From positions 138,501-202,500 of the forward strand of contig CAJNDS010002532.1 in the NCBI GenBank assembly GCA_905221605.1: 64,000 nucleotides of DNA, given 5' to 3'. A program made the translations under genes and the position numbers. The notes under the pieces are model-generated. The model ran no database searches. It was given only the letters and a program-made list of their open reading frames with translations, and was not told the origin of the DNA. This stretch comes from Symbiodinium natans (lineage: Eukaryota; Sar; Dinophyceae; Suessiales; Symbiodiniaceae). Positions 28,505 to 39,835 of the stretch are shown here, one piece after another (the stretch's first letter is position 1; every line of letters starts with the position of its first letter).

Positions 28505-28608
28505 TGCCCATGTACCCAAATAGGGAAGGCTTGGAGCCTTAAAGTACCTCCTCTTTGGGGACTTCAGGGCCCAAGTACATAACAATGAGGTACATGGACC
28601 CTGAGGCC
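28505..28608. mobile_element. Foldback element family A, copy A5
   Basis: Right end GGTACATGGACCCTGAG is intact; the left end (GCCCATGTACCCAAATAGGG) has drifted. The core matches A3 closely (AGTACCTCCTCTTTGGGGAC). Confidence 0.7.
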
Positions 28609-28936
28609 TAGGTTTTGGGGGCTATTTTTGAGTGGGGCTCTCTGGAGCCTAAGAGGTTGAGTGTAGGGATGTAGGGCTTAGGGGTTTAGGGGCTCAAGGG
28701 TTTGGGGGCTTGAGGGGTTTTAGGGGTTTTAGGGTTTAGAGGTTGGAGGGTTGAGGGTTTAGGGGCTCAAAGGTTTTAGGTGTTCAGTGTTTAGTTAAGG
28801 CCTCAAGAAGGGTTTCAAGGTTATAAATAGGATAACTCCAAATTAGGGTCCCGTTTAGCGTACTTCTAAGTCTACTTACCATCGACTTAGTAAGTAGCTA
28901 TCTTATAGGTGCAGGGTTTAGAGCCCAGGGATAAAG

Positions 28937-29023
28937 GGCGAGGAGTGGGTTCAAATGTCGCTCGAGTGCATCGTGATATGCGACACCCATTGTTGAGCGC
29001 GGAAGGCACAGAAGCCTCGGATG
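28937..29023 (+). CDS. Internal exon before a long TTTAGGG array
   Basis: 87 nt between ATAAAG and GTTTGGGGTTTAGGG; one frame is open (RGVGSNVARVHRDMRHPLLS). Confidence 0.45.
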
Positions 29024-29027
29024 GTTT

Positions 29028-29163
29028 GGGGTTTAGGGTTTAGGGTTTAGGGTTTAGGGTTTAGGGTTTAGGGTTTAGGGTTTAGGGTTTAGGGTTTAGG
29101 GTTTAGGGTTTAGGGTTTAGGGTTTAGGGTTTAGGGTTTAGGGTTTAGGGTTTAGGGTTTAGA
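29028..29163. repeat. TTTAGGG array, 19 units
   Basis: One of the longest and most regular arrays of the window. Confidence 0.92.
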
Positions 29164-29342
29164 GTTCAGGGGGATGGTTTAGGAGAGGCTGTCTTGGGTT
29201 TGGGGATTGAAGCCAGGGACCTGCGCATCAGTCTTTTTGGATCCCCAGACTCCTGAGACATTTGGAAGGAAGTAAGATCCCCCAAACCCTAAACCCTAAA
29301 CCCTAAACCCTAAACCCCAAACCCTAAACCCTAAACCCTAAG

Positions 29343-29433
29343 CCCTCACCACATGTCCCTGCCAAGGATCAATGTCCTCCATGGCTATTCCTTTAACTAC
29401 TTCCACTTTCTCACGGAGCAGGCCGGGTGCCAA
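29343..29433 (+). CDS. Internal exon framed by CCCTAAG and GTTTAGGG
   Basis: 91 nt, open (HHMSLPRINVLHGYSFNYFH). Acceptor is the last telomere-like unit CCCTAAG, donor is GTTTAGGG. Good coding character; no family recognised. Confidence 0.55.
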
Positions 29434-29480
29434 GTTTAGGGTTTTATTTTTTGGGTTTAGGGTTTAGGGTTTAGGGTTTT

Positions 29481-29592
29481 ATATATGGGCGGTTGTCAAA
29501 ATTATGATCCCTTTTGGGGTACCCTACATAATAGGTGCCGTACTATAACAGGGATCCAAAAAGGGACCATAATGTTGACAACCACCCATATG
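29481..29592. mobile_element. Foldback element (family G)
   Basis: 112 bp; termini ATATGGGCGGTTGTCAA.. and ..TTGACAACCACCCATAT, with inner TTATGATCCCTTTTGG / CCAAAAAGGGACCATAA arms. Confidence 0.75.
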
Positions 29593-30036
29593 GGTACACC
29601 TCACAGAGAACGGCGTTTCCGGTTTGGCACGACGATTGCGGCTCTGCGCAGTATCCTTAGAGACCAGATGAACCCCAAACATTGGGATCATATGCTCTGT
29701 ACCAGTATAAGGTTGCTGAGTTCATAAGCCCCCCCAAAAGTGTACACTGTCAGTTCCATAGGGGATTAGAACATCCACTCATTCAGCTACTAAGGCTGTA
29801 CCAATAAAACCCCTATGAAAGGACATGGATCATAAAAGGTTCATTTGGTCTAAGAGGGTATATAAGGGGTATATATATATATATATCTAGAGAGAGAGGG
29901 CTATATAAGGGGGTATATAAGGGGTATATAAGGCGCAGCCTATGAAGGGCCCATATTAAGGCACCGTGCAACAACCCTTAGATTTTTGGTCTCCAAGGAT
30001 GAGCCTATGCAACAGATACTTTGAAACAAGGGCTTG

Positions 30037-30143
30037 GAACCCTAAACCCTAAACCCTAACCCTAAACCCTAAACCCTAAACCCTAAGCCCTAAACCCTAA
30101 ACCCTAAACCCTAAACCCTAAACCCTAAACCCTAAACCCTGAA
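30037..30143. repeat. CCCTAAA array
   Basis: About 15 units, leading into the exon at 30162. Confidence 0.9.
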
Positions 30144-30161
30144 CCCTTCTCGGGGCTCCAG

Positions 30162-30230
30162 ATTTCTGACCTCCGTGGCCCATGCGTCTGTTGGGGCCTT
30201 CCGTGCTGGGCATCGATAGTCGCTTCCAAG
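30162..30230 (+). CDS. Internal exon with consensus splice sites
   Basis: 69 nt between GGCTCCAG and GTATTTCC; open (ISDLRGPCVCWGLPCWASIV). The donor begins a foldback-like element (GTATTTCCCAACATAGGGGT) also seen near 58390. Confidence 0.45.
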
Positions 30231-30436
30231 GTATTTCCCAACATAGGGGTACCCCTCTTATACCCCAAAAAGAATAGAATCCCTTAAAGGGACCCTCCAA
30301 AAACAACAATAAAAAATTAAGTACCTCAAAAAAAAAAAAAACATCAAGTACCCCATTTTTCGGAGACCCGCGAATAAGTCCAAAGCGCGAGATAGCCGGT
30401 CAGACTCCGGGTTTAGGGGTTTACGGTTGTGGGTTC

Positions 30437-30560
30437 GGATGTTCCCCCTTATACTAGCAAGTCCTTAGTACGGATTATAGGGGTTTAGGGTTTAGGGTTT
30501 AGCACCCCCCCCCCCCCTTACAATCGTATTAAGGACTGTGAGTGTAAGGGGAGCATCCCA
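30437..30560. mobile_element. Foldback element family D, copy D1
   Basis: Termini GGATGTTCCCCCTTATACT and AGTGTAAGGGGAGCATCCC; a TTTAGGG block and a C run are nested inside. Copy D2 is at 47944-48083. Confidence 0.7.
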
Positions 30561-30915
30561 AGTTTTGGGGTGATAATGGAGCAGAATCTCGAGCATGATG
30601 TCCCTGTCACGGTTGTAGTTGTGAGACCCTCAGATCAGAATCAAGGGACTAAAGGAGGGACCGTTGTCAGGGAGCTTAGGGGTTATCTAGTATCTAGGTA
30701 CATAAGGTATATTAGATGCGGTGTCGCCCAGTCCCCCGGTGGGTGGGGTTCAGTCGACACGGGTTTATAAAAAGGAATAAGATTAAGGGTCCCTTCTCGG
30801 GGTCTTATACCTCTTGGCAGATGCGGGAAAGCCCTACACCCTAAACCCTAAACCCTAAACCCTACACCCTAAGCGCGCTCTGGATACTTACTTCCTTAGC
30901 TAGACGACTACTGAG

Positions 30916-30969
30916 GTGCCAGCTCTCGTCGCTTTGCGTCACGAGCTGGAGCCTTATCTTCACATCTTG
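30916..30969 (+). CDS. Short internal exon
   Basis: 54 nt between ACTGAG and GTGGGT; open (VPALVALRHELEPYLHIL). Confidence 0.35.
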
Positions 30970-31064
30970 GTGGGTATGTTCTGTGGGCGGCGCATGAAAA
31001 GCCTAACCCTAAAACCCTAAACCGCAAGAATCCTCGGTGCACGAGAAGCCTAGAGTCCCCCCCG

Positions 31065-31108
31065 CCCCCGTGTGCAGCTTAAATAGGGTCTATTTGGAAG
31101 CTGAGACT
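31065..31108. repeat. Left 44-bp terminal inverted repeat of the satellite island
   Basis: Reads CCCCCGTGTGCAG, then CTTAAATAGGG, TCTATTTGGAAG, CTGAGACT. Matches the reverse complement of 40833-40876 with 4 differences. A further inverted copy of the core at 31163-31187 makes this end a small foldback of its own. Confidence 0.8.
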
Positions 31109-31204
31109 TGTGTTTTAAAGAGGAAATCAGGCCCCAAAACGTATACTTATTTACAAGAGACAACTTCCAAATAGACCCTATTTTAGGTTCTGTAGGGTTG
31201 CCAA

Positions 31205-33150
31205 GACAGAATTTAATTCAATTAATTCAATTAATTCATTTATTTACACTTGGGGAGGTTGAATTAATTGAATTAATTGAATAAATTCAATTAATTCACC
31301 CACCCCTTTTGGAATTAATTGAATTAAATGAATTAATGGAATTAATTGAATTAATGGAATTAATTGAATTAATTGAATTAATTCAATTAATTCCAAATGA
31401 GGGGTGAATTAATTGAATTAATTCAATTAATTCAGTTAATTCAATTAATTCAATTAATTCAATTAATTCAATTAATTCAATTAATTCCAAATGGGGGGGT
31501 GGGGGGCTCGGGGCTGGGGGCGGGGGGGGGGCACCATTTGGAAATAATTGAATTAATTGAATTAATTCACCCCCCCCCCCTTTTGGAATTAATTGAATTA
31601 AATGAATTAATGGAATTAATTGAATTAATGGAATTAATTGAATTAATTCAATTAATTCAATTAATTCCAAATGGGGGGTGAATTAATTGAATTAATTCAA
31701 TTAATTCAATTAATTCAATTAATTCAATTAATTCAATTAATTCAATTAATTCAATTAATTCAATTAATTCAATTAATTCCAAATGGGGGGGGCACCATTC
31801 CGGGCTCGTAAATTAGTATTGCGGGGAGGCCCGGGCTCGTGATTTAGTATTGGGGGGAGGCCCGGGCTCGTGATTTAGTATTGGGGGGAGGCCCGGCCTC
31901 GTAATTTGGAGGCCGGGCTCGTGATTTAGCCCGGGCTCGTGATTTAGTATTGGGGGGAGGCCCGGGCTCGTGATTTAGTATCGCGGGAAGGCCCGGGCTC
32001 GTAATTTAGTATTGGGGGGAGGCCCGGGCTCGTGATTTAGTATTGGGGGGAGGCCCGGGCTCGTGGTTTAGTATTGGGGGGAGGAGGATTCCCCAGCCCC
32101 CACCCCCCATTTGGAAATAAATGAATTAATTGAATTAATTGAAATAATTGAATTAATTCAATTAATTCAATTAATTCAATTAATTCATTTATTTCCAAAG
32201 GGGAGGTGGAATTAATTGAATTAATTGAATTAATTGAATTAATTGAATTAATTGAATTAATTCAATTAATTCAATTAATTCAATTAATTCAATTAATTCA
32301 TTTATTTCCAAAGGGGAGGTGGAATTAATTGAATTAATTGAATTAATTCAATTATTTCAATTATTTCAATTAATTCAATTAATTCAATTAATTCATTTAT
32401 TTCCAAATGGGGGGGATTCCCCAGCCCCCACCCCCCCCCCCCCTTTGGAAATAAATGAATTAATTGAATTGATTGAATTAATTGAATTAATTCAATTAAT
32501 TCAATTAATTCACTTATTTCCAAAGGGGAGGTGGAATTCATTGAATTAATTGAATTAATTGAATTAATTCAATTAATTCAATTAATTCAATTAATTCAAT
32601 TAATTCAATTAATTCAATTAATTCAATTAATTCAATTAATTCATTTATTTCCAAATGGGGGGGATTCCCCAGCCCCCACCCCCCCCCCCTTTGGAAATAA
32701 ATGAATTAATTGAATTAATTGAATTAATTGAATTAATTGAATTAATTGAATTAATTGAATTAATTCAATTAATTCAATTAATTCAATTAATTCATTTATT
32801 TCCAAAGGGGAGGTGGAATTAATTGAATTAATTGAATTAATTCAATTATTTCAATTAATTCATGTTTTCAATTAATTCATTTATTTCCAAAGGGGGGCGA
32901 GGGGTGGGGGCTGGGGAATCCCCCCATTTGGAAATAATTGAATTAATTGAATTAATTCAATTAATTCAATTAATTCAATTAATTCAATTAATTCCACCCC
33001 CCCTTTGGAAATAAATGAATTAATTGAATTAATTCAATTAATTCAATTATGTCAATTAATTCAATTAATTCAATTAATTCATCTATTTCCAAAGGGGGGG
33101 GGTGGGGGCTGGGGAATCCCCCCCATTTGGAAATGACTGAACTAATTGAA
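31205..33150. repeat. AATTAATTG palindrome cluster
   Basis: Repeated blocks in which (AATTAATTG)n switches to its reverse complement (AATTAATTC)n, each framed by TTTGGAAATAAATG and CATTTATTTCCAAA, so each block can fold into a long hairpin. Blocks are separated by GGGGAGGTGG or by G/C runs around ATTCCCCAGCCCCCAC. ORFs of repeating Glu-Leu-Ile arise in all frames. Confidence 0.9.
31800..32085. repeat. 31-bp tandem repeat within the palindrome cluster
   Basis: About eight copies of CCCGGGCTCGTGATTTAGTA plus TTGGGGGGAGG, one truncated. Confidence 0.85.
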
Positions 33151-33167
33151 CGAAATTATTTAAACTA

Positions 33168-34020
33168 TGGCGGCTCGATTTGGCCAAATTTTGCCGGGCA
33201 GCCTGCGGGCAAAATTTGGCCAAATCGGGTTGCTCTTCGTATGCCATGAGAAATGCGCGGCTCGATTTGGCCAAGTTTTGCCCGGAGGCTGCCCGGCAAA
33301 ATTTGGCCAAATCGAGCCGCGCATTTCTCAGCGCGTACGACGAGCAGCCCGATTTGGCCAAATTTTGCCCGCAGACTGCCCGGCAAAATTTGGCCAAATC
33401 GAGCCGCGATAGTTTAAATAATTTCGGGCCTCCAGAAAGGCGCGGCTCGATTTGGCCAGATTTTGCCGGGCAGTCTGCGGGCAAAATTTGGCCAAATCGG
33501 GCTGCTCGTCGAACGCGATGAGAAATGCGCGGCTCGATTTGGCCAAATTTTGCCGGGCAGCCTCCGGGCAAAATTTGGCCAAATCGAGCCGCGCCTTTCT
33601 GAAGGCCCGAAATTTTTAAACTATCGCGGCTCGATTTGGCCAAATTTTGCCGGGCAGCTTCCGGGCAAAATTTGGCAAATCGGGCTGCCCTTCGTATGCC
33701 ATGAGAAATGCGTGGCTCGATTTGGCCAAATTTTGCCCGGAGGCTGCCCGGCAAAATTTGGCCAAATCGAGCCGCGCATTTCTCATCACGTTCGACGAGC
33801 AGCCCGATTTGGCCAAATTTTGCCCCCGCAGACTGCCCGGCAAAATCTGGCCAAATCGAGCCGCGCCTTTCTGGAGGCCCGAAATTATTTAAACTATCGC
33901 GGCTCGATTTGGCCAAATTTTGCCGGCCAGTCTGCGGGCAAAAATTTGGCCAAATCGGGCTGCTCGTCGTACGCGCTGAGAAATGCGCGGCTCGATTTGG
34001 CCAAATTTTGCCGGGCAGCC
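33168..34020. repeat. TTTGGCCAAA hairpin satellite
   Basis: Around ten inverted cores GGCTCGATTTGGCCAAATTT.. / ..AAATTTGGCCAAATCGAGCC joined by two alternating linkers, one containing GCATTTCTCA and GCGTACGACGAGCAG, the other GCCTTTCT..GGCCCGAAATTATT. Open in several frames but without any gene-like start or end. Confidence 0.88.
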
Positions 34021-34345
34021 TCCCATCATCCCCCATCATCCCCCATCATCTCCATCATCCACCATCATCTTCATCATCTCCCGTCATCTCCCCCATCCCC
34101 TCCCATCCCTCATCCTCTCTCATGATGTGCTATCACCCCTCATCTTGGAGCATCATCTTCATCATCTTCATCATCTTCATCAATCATCTTCTTCATCTCC
34201 CATCATCTCCGGGCATCATCTCCCATCATCTCCGGGCATCATCTCCCATCATCTCGGAGCGTCATCTTCCATCATCTCGGAGCATCATCTTCCATCATCT
34301 CGGAGCATCATCTTCCATCATCTCGGAGCATCATCTTCCATCATC
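34020..34345. repeat. CATCATCT-type minisatellite
   Basis: Low-complexity pyrimidine-rich units; the last part is a regular ~24-bp unit (TCGGAGCATCATCTTCCATC). Confidence 0.85.
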
Positions 34346-34426
34346 TTCAGTTTGAAAAAGTACTCAAATATTCACCACCTAGACCCATACACCCAAAACT
34401 CCGCAAACCGCCCCTTCCCCTTCCAG

Positions 34427-34497
34427 AATTAAATAATTTAAATAATTTAAATCCGAAACACCCCTTTCAGATTTAAATTATTTAAATTATTTAATTC
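34427..34497. repeat. AT-rich hairpin with 26-bp arms
   Basis: AATTAAATAATTTAAATAAT.. and its exact inverse flank a 16-nt loop (CGAAACACCCCTTTCA). Confidence 0.85.
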
Positions 34498-34499
34498 CG

Positions 34500-35060
34500 G
34501 GGGGGGGCCAGAAGGAGGACAAAAGTTGGTGTGATTCGCGCGCCTGCGTTTTTTGCTTGCAGAAGGAGGGCGCGCGAATCACACCAGATTTTGTCCTCTG
34601 GGTTTTGTCGGACATGTGAGCAACAAGAAGGAGGACAAAAGTTGGTGTGATTCGCGCGCCTGTGTTTTTTGCTTGCAGAAGGAGGGCGCGCAAATCACAC
34701 CAGATTTTGTCCTCTGGGTTTTGTCGGACATGTGAGCAACAAGAAGGAGGACAAAAGTTGGTGTGATTCGCGCGCCTGTGTTTTTTGCTTGCAGAAGGAG
34801 GGCGCGCGAATCACACCAGATTTTGTCCTCTGGGTTTTGTCGGACATGTGAGCAACAAGAAGGAGGACAAAAGTTGGTGTGATTCGCGCGCCTGTGTTTT
34901 TTGCTTGCAGAAGGAGGGCGCGCGAATCACACCAGATTTGTCCTCTGGGTTTTGTCGGACATGTGAGCAACAAGAAGGAGGACAAAAGTTGGTGTGATTC
35001 GCGCGCCTGTGTTTTTTGCTTGCACAAGGAAGGCGCGCGAATCACACCAGATTTTGTCTT
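34500..35060. repeat. 116-bp tandem repeat, five copies
   Basis: Period 116 bp. Each unit carries an internal inverted repeat GGTGTGATTCGCGCGCC / GGCGCGCGAATCACACC. Copies are almost identical. Confidence 0.92.
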
Positions 35061-36970
35061 CTTGGCTTTTTTTGGTAGCAAACCCACCTGTCAAGGACAC
35101 CCACACCAGAAACCCCCTTTTTGTGGAAACCTTGAAAGCAAGGTGCTGTGTTGTCCGCTCTCACCTTTCGTTCGTTGCACGGTTTGTCCCCTTTATTTTT
35201 TTTTGCAGAGGGGAGTCCAAGATTTTGAGAGTGTTGCGGGTGTATAGCAAAACCCACTTGAAATGGACCCACAATGGAGACCTCTTTTTTTGGCAAACCT
35301 TGAAAGACATGTGCTTCTCTGTCCATTCTCACCTTTCGTTCGTTGTGTTTTCTGTCCCCATTCTTTCTTTAAATATGAAATATTCAAATCATAATTGAAG
35401 CGGGGCATCCAAGATTTTTAGAGTGTTTCGGGCGTCGTTTTCTTCCTTCTTCTGTAGCAGAACGCACCTTAAAAGGACACCCACACCAGAGACTCTGATG
35501 CTGTGGAAACCTTGCAGGAAAGGCGCTCCCTTTGTCCACTGTGGCAGTTCTTTCGTTGTATTTCTATGCGCAAGAGGAAATAGCAGAGGGAAATGATGTT
35601 ACGTGTATCCAAAATCAGGGTGTCCTTTTCTTACTTTTCTGTAGCAAAACCCACCTTTCAAGGACACCCACACCGGAGACACAAATTTTATGGAAACCTT
35701 GAAAGAAAAGGGTGCTTCTTTGTCCACTCTCATCTTTCGTTCGTCAATTTCAATATGAAATATGTAAATCATAGTTAAAGAGGGGCGTCCAAGATTTGTT
35801 GGGTCTTTCGGGCGTTCTTTTCTTCCTTGTTCTGTAGCAGAACCCACCTTAAAAGGACGCCCGCTCCGGAGACTTCTATTGTTTGGAAACCTTGAAAGAA
35901 AAGGGTGCTTGTTTGTCCACTCTCACCTTTTGTTCGTTTCATGTTCTGTCACCCTTTTATTAAGTATGGATATGTGTAGATCACTTTACAGATGGGTGTC
36001 CAAGTTGTTTACAGTGTTTCGGGTGTCCTTTTCTTCCTGTTTAAAACCCACCTTAAAAGGACACCCGCACCGGAGACGCCGATGTTTTGGAAACCTTGAA
36101 GGAAAGGCGCTCCCTTTTTCTACTGTGGCCTTCCTTTCGTCTTATTTCTTTGCACAAGAGGAAATAAAAGAAAGACATCATGTTACATGTATCCAAAATT
36201 AGGGTGTCCTTTTCTTCTTTCTTCTGTAGCAAAACCCACCTGAAAGGGACACCCACACCGGAGACCTCTGTTCTTTGGAAACCTTGAACTTTATTTTCTT
36301 TTTTGCACCCTTTATTTAATTAAGTATGACATATTGAAATCATATTCAAAGAGCGGCGTCCAAGATTTTTAGAGTGTTTCGGGCGTCCTTTTTCTTCCTG
36401 TTTCTGTAGCAAAAAACCCACCTTAGAAGGACACCCACACCAGAGACCGCAAGGGGAAATGACAGAAGGAAATCGCGTTACGTGTATCCAAAATTAGGAT
36501 GTCCTTTTCTTCTTTTTCTGTAGCACAACCCACCTGAAGAGGACACCCACACCGGAGGGGTTTTTAAAAACCTTCAAAGAAAAGTAAGGTGCTTCTTTGT
36601 CCACTCTCACCTTTCGTTCGTTTCATTTTCTGTCCCCGTTTATTTAGATATGAAATGTTTAAACTATATTTCAAGAGGGGTGTCCAAGATTTTGAGAGTT
36701 CTTCGGGCGTCCTTTTCTTCCTGTTTCTGTAGCGAAACCCACCGACTCCGATGTTTTGGAAACCTTGAAGGAAAGGCGCTCCCTTGTCCACTGCGGCCTT
36801 CCATTCGTTTTTTTTCTTTGCGCAAGAGGACACAAAAGAAAGACATGATGTGACATGTATCCAAAATTAGGGTGTCCTTTTCTTCTTTTTTCTGTAACAA
36901 GACTCACCTTAAAAGGACGCCCGCGCCGGAGACTTCCAGTTTTTAGAAACCTTGAAAGAAAACAGGCCGA
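35060..36970. repeat. Diverged ~190-bp foldback repeat, about ten copies
   Basis: Each unit has GGGTGTCCTTTTCTTC..TCTGTAGC and, about 30 bp on, AAAAGGACACCCACACCGGA, which pair with each other. Units alternate with TCCACTCTCACCTTTCGTTC segments. No coding frame is maintained. Confidence 0.8.
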
Positions 36971-37004
36971 AGACCTAAGATTTTTAGAGAGTTTTTGTTC
37001 CCAA

Positions 37005-38190
37005 CAGACAAATCGCGAGCACTGTCCGTCCCCCTAAGATTCTCCAAGAAGTTATGCACCCAACACACAATTCGCAAGTGCTGTCCCCTAAGATGTTGAA
37101 AGAATCTGTGCTCCCAAAAGACAAATCGCAAGCACCGTCCAAGTAAGATATTCGAAAAGGGTATGCTCCCAATCAGTTTTTTCTAAAGAAAAAGACAAGA
37201 AGAGAAGAGAGAAGAGAAGTTTGCATGTCTTCCTTCCCTGTTCCTTTCTTCTTCCGGTTCGCTCGCTCGTTCTGTCTCCCTCTCTCTCGCTCTCTCTTTT
37301 TTCTTTTATGGGCGGCATGTCTTGTAGAAATGGAAGACGGAGTGAGACAGGGCGAGGCATAGAGAGAAGCATAGACCGTAGGACAGAGAGGGTCTCTTAG
37401 CTTCCCCCTTCTCAAGTCCAGCTCAGTTTTCTTTCTTGTGGAAAAGAAAGAGGAAGAGAGAAGAGGAATTTACATGCCCACCCTGCCCCTCCAAAGAGTC
37501 AAATCGCAAGCCCTGGTCCCTAAGATTTTGGGTTTAACTTTTGCTCCAAAGAGTCACATCGCAAGCCCTGGTCCCTAAGATTTGGGGCCCAGTTTTTGCT
37601 CCAAAGAGTGACATCGCAAGCCCTGGTCCCCAAGATTTTGGGCGCATTTTTTTTGCTCCAAAGAGTAGCGTCGCAAGCCCTGGTCCCTAAGATTTTGGGC
37701 CCAGTTTTTGCTCCAAAAGGTCAAATCGCAAGCCCTGGTCCCTAAGATTTTGGGTTCACTTTTTGCTCCAAAGAGTAACATCGCAAGCCCTGGTCCCTAA
37801 GATTCTGGGCTCATTTTTTGCGCCAAAGAGTCGAATCCCTAAGATTTTGGGGTCAATTTTTGCTCCAAAGAGGCCAATGGCAAGCCCTGGTCCCTAAGAT
37901 TTCGGGGTCGATCTGTGCTCCACAGAGTCAAAGCGCAAGCCCTGGTCCCTAAGATTTTGGGTTTAACTTTTGCTCCAAAGAGACACATCGCAAGCCCTGG
38001 TCCCTAAGATTTGGGGCCCAGTTTTTGCCCCAAAAGGTGAAATCGCAAGCCCTGCTCCCTAAGATTTTGGGCTTATTTCTTGCTCCAAAGAGTAACATCG
38101 CAAGCCCTGGTCCCCAAGATTTTGGAATCGATTTTTGCTCCAAAGAGTCAGATCGCAAGCCCTGGTCCCTAAAATGTTGGGCTCAATTTT
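37005..38190. repeat. ~55-bp tandem repeat
   Basis: About 13 copies at 37490-38190 of TTTTGCTCCAAAGAGTCA..CGCAAGCCCTGGTCCCTAAG, with three older ~60-bp relatives at 37005-37150. A purine/pyrimidine-rich stretch lies between. Confidence 0.85.
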
Positions 38191-38193
38191 TGC

Positions 38194-38742
38194 CTTTCCC
38201 TTCTCTTCTTCTGCTTCCTTTGAACTGATAAAACACAAGAAAGGAACTCATATGATAAGGCAGTGGAAAGGTAAGCACAGGGTGACTCCCTGCGCGTGGA
38301 CCTTTCCATAATGCTCCATCATATTCCTCCTCTCGGCCTATCTCTTCTGTTCCTTTCCTTACCCTTCTCCTTCTCATAGTTCTTCCTTTTTGTTTTTCTC
38401 ATTTCGAAAAGAAAGAGGGAAGGGAGAAACAAGGGAGAGAGAATAGATAACGAAGAGTGCCATCTTCTCTGCGCCTTGTTTTGTCTCTCCCTCTTCTCTA
38501 TTAATCTGTCTTCTATTCTTTTCTTTGCTCTTCCCATTAAATATGCAATCCTTGGTATCTCTTCTCTCTCCTTCTCTCTTCCTGCAACAGATGTCCTTTT
38601 GGATCGTTTTCTGCATCTTAAAAAGGACACCCAAAAGAAAACACTCAGGGTGCCCCCTTTGCGCGTTTGAAGACACAGAAGGCGATTAAAAGGGACGCCC
38701 ATGTTGGATTGGCAGCAAACCCAGCTGATGCTCATGATTCTG

Positions 38743-38811
<69 letters not shown>

Positions 38812-39835
38812 CCCTACATATGGGCGATGGAACGGGTGTCCTTTTCAATCGTTTTCTGCATCTTCAAGAGAAAAACGGACACCCCACAAGAAGGAAAAGT
38901 AACACAAGAGATAGGGAGGGAAATTGACCCTTTCCTCTCTTCTTATCTGCTATTTTTCTTATTCGCTTCAAAGAAGCAACATAAGGGAAAGGGGATTTCC
39001 TGAAGAGGAGCGAGGGAACCTATCTGTGAAAAGCAAGAATGGTTTTTTCTAGTTCGAAAGGGAATAGGGAGAGACAAGGGAGAGATGATATGTACAGCTT
39101 TGCGCCTTATATTGTGATTCCGTCTCCTTGCTTCCTGTCTCTTCTATTCCTTGCAGCACGCTTCGAGAAACATAGCATCCTTGTTATCTTTCCTCTCTCA
39201 CTTCCCTTTCCCTTCTCTTCTTCTGCTTCCTTTGAACTGATAACACACAAGAAAGGAACTCATATGATAAAGCAGTGGAAAGGTAAGCACAGGGTGACTC
39301 CCTGCGCGTGGACCTTTCCACAATGCTCCATCATATTCCTCCTCTCGGCCTATCTCTTCTGTTCCTTTCCTTACCCTTCTCCTTCTCATAGTTCTTCCTT
39401 TTTGTTTTTCTCATTTCGAAAAGAAAGAGGGAAGGGAGAAACAAGGGAGAGAGAATAGATAAAGAAGAGTGCCATCTTCTCTGCGCCTTGTTTTGTCTCT
39501 CCCTCTTCTCTATTCATCTGTCTTCTATTCTTTTCCTTGCTCTTCCCATTAAATATGCAATCCTTGGTATCTCTCCTCTCTCCTTCTCTCTTCCTGCAAC
39601 AGATGTGCTTTTGGATCGTTTTCTGCATTTTCAAGCGAGAAAAAAGGACACAGAATGCGATTAAAAGGGACGCCCATGTTGGATTGGCAGCATGCCCAGC
39701 TGATGCTCATGATTCTCTCTCTTTCCCTACATATGGGCGATGGAACGGGTGTCCTTTTCAATCGTTTTCTGCATTCAAGAGAAAAAGGGACACCCCACAA
39801 GAAGGAAAAGTAACATAAGAGATAGGGAGGGAAAT
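38194..39835. repeat. ~1-kb tandem duplication with CT microsatellite
   Basis: 38194-38930 is repeated at 39206-39835, offset about 1,012 bp. Only the first copy carries the (CT)n run at 38742-38808. A third, decayed piece lies at 40480-40650. Confidence 0.85.

Noticed and set aside
31383-33150. Leu-Ile-Glu repeat ORFs
   Set aside because: Translation of the 9-bp AATTAATTG repeat; the frame has no meaning.
33083-34125. Long ORFs on both strands (up to 318 codons) with repeating LAKFC/RQNLAKS or FGQILPG segments
   Set aside because: They are readings of an inverted hairpin satellite open in several frames at once; no start context, no unique domain.
34487-35087. ORFs across the 116-bp repeat on both strands
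   Set aside because: 116 is not a multiple of three, so each unit reads a different frame; the ORFs are repeat-driven.
37490-38190. CRISPR-like appearance of ~28-bp conserved blocks with intervening sequence
   Set aside because: The 'spacers' are themselves repeated (TTTTTGCTCCAAAGAGT) and the host is a eukaryote; it is a plain ~55-bp satellite.
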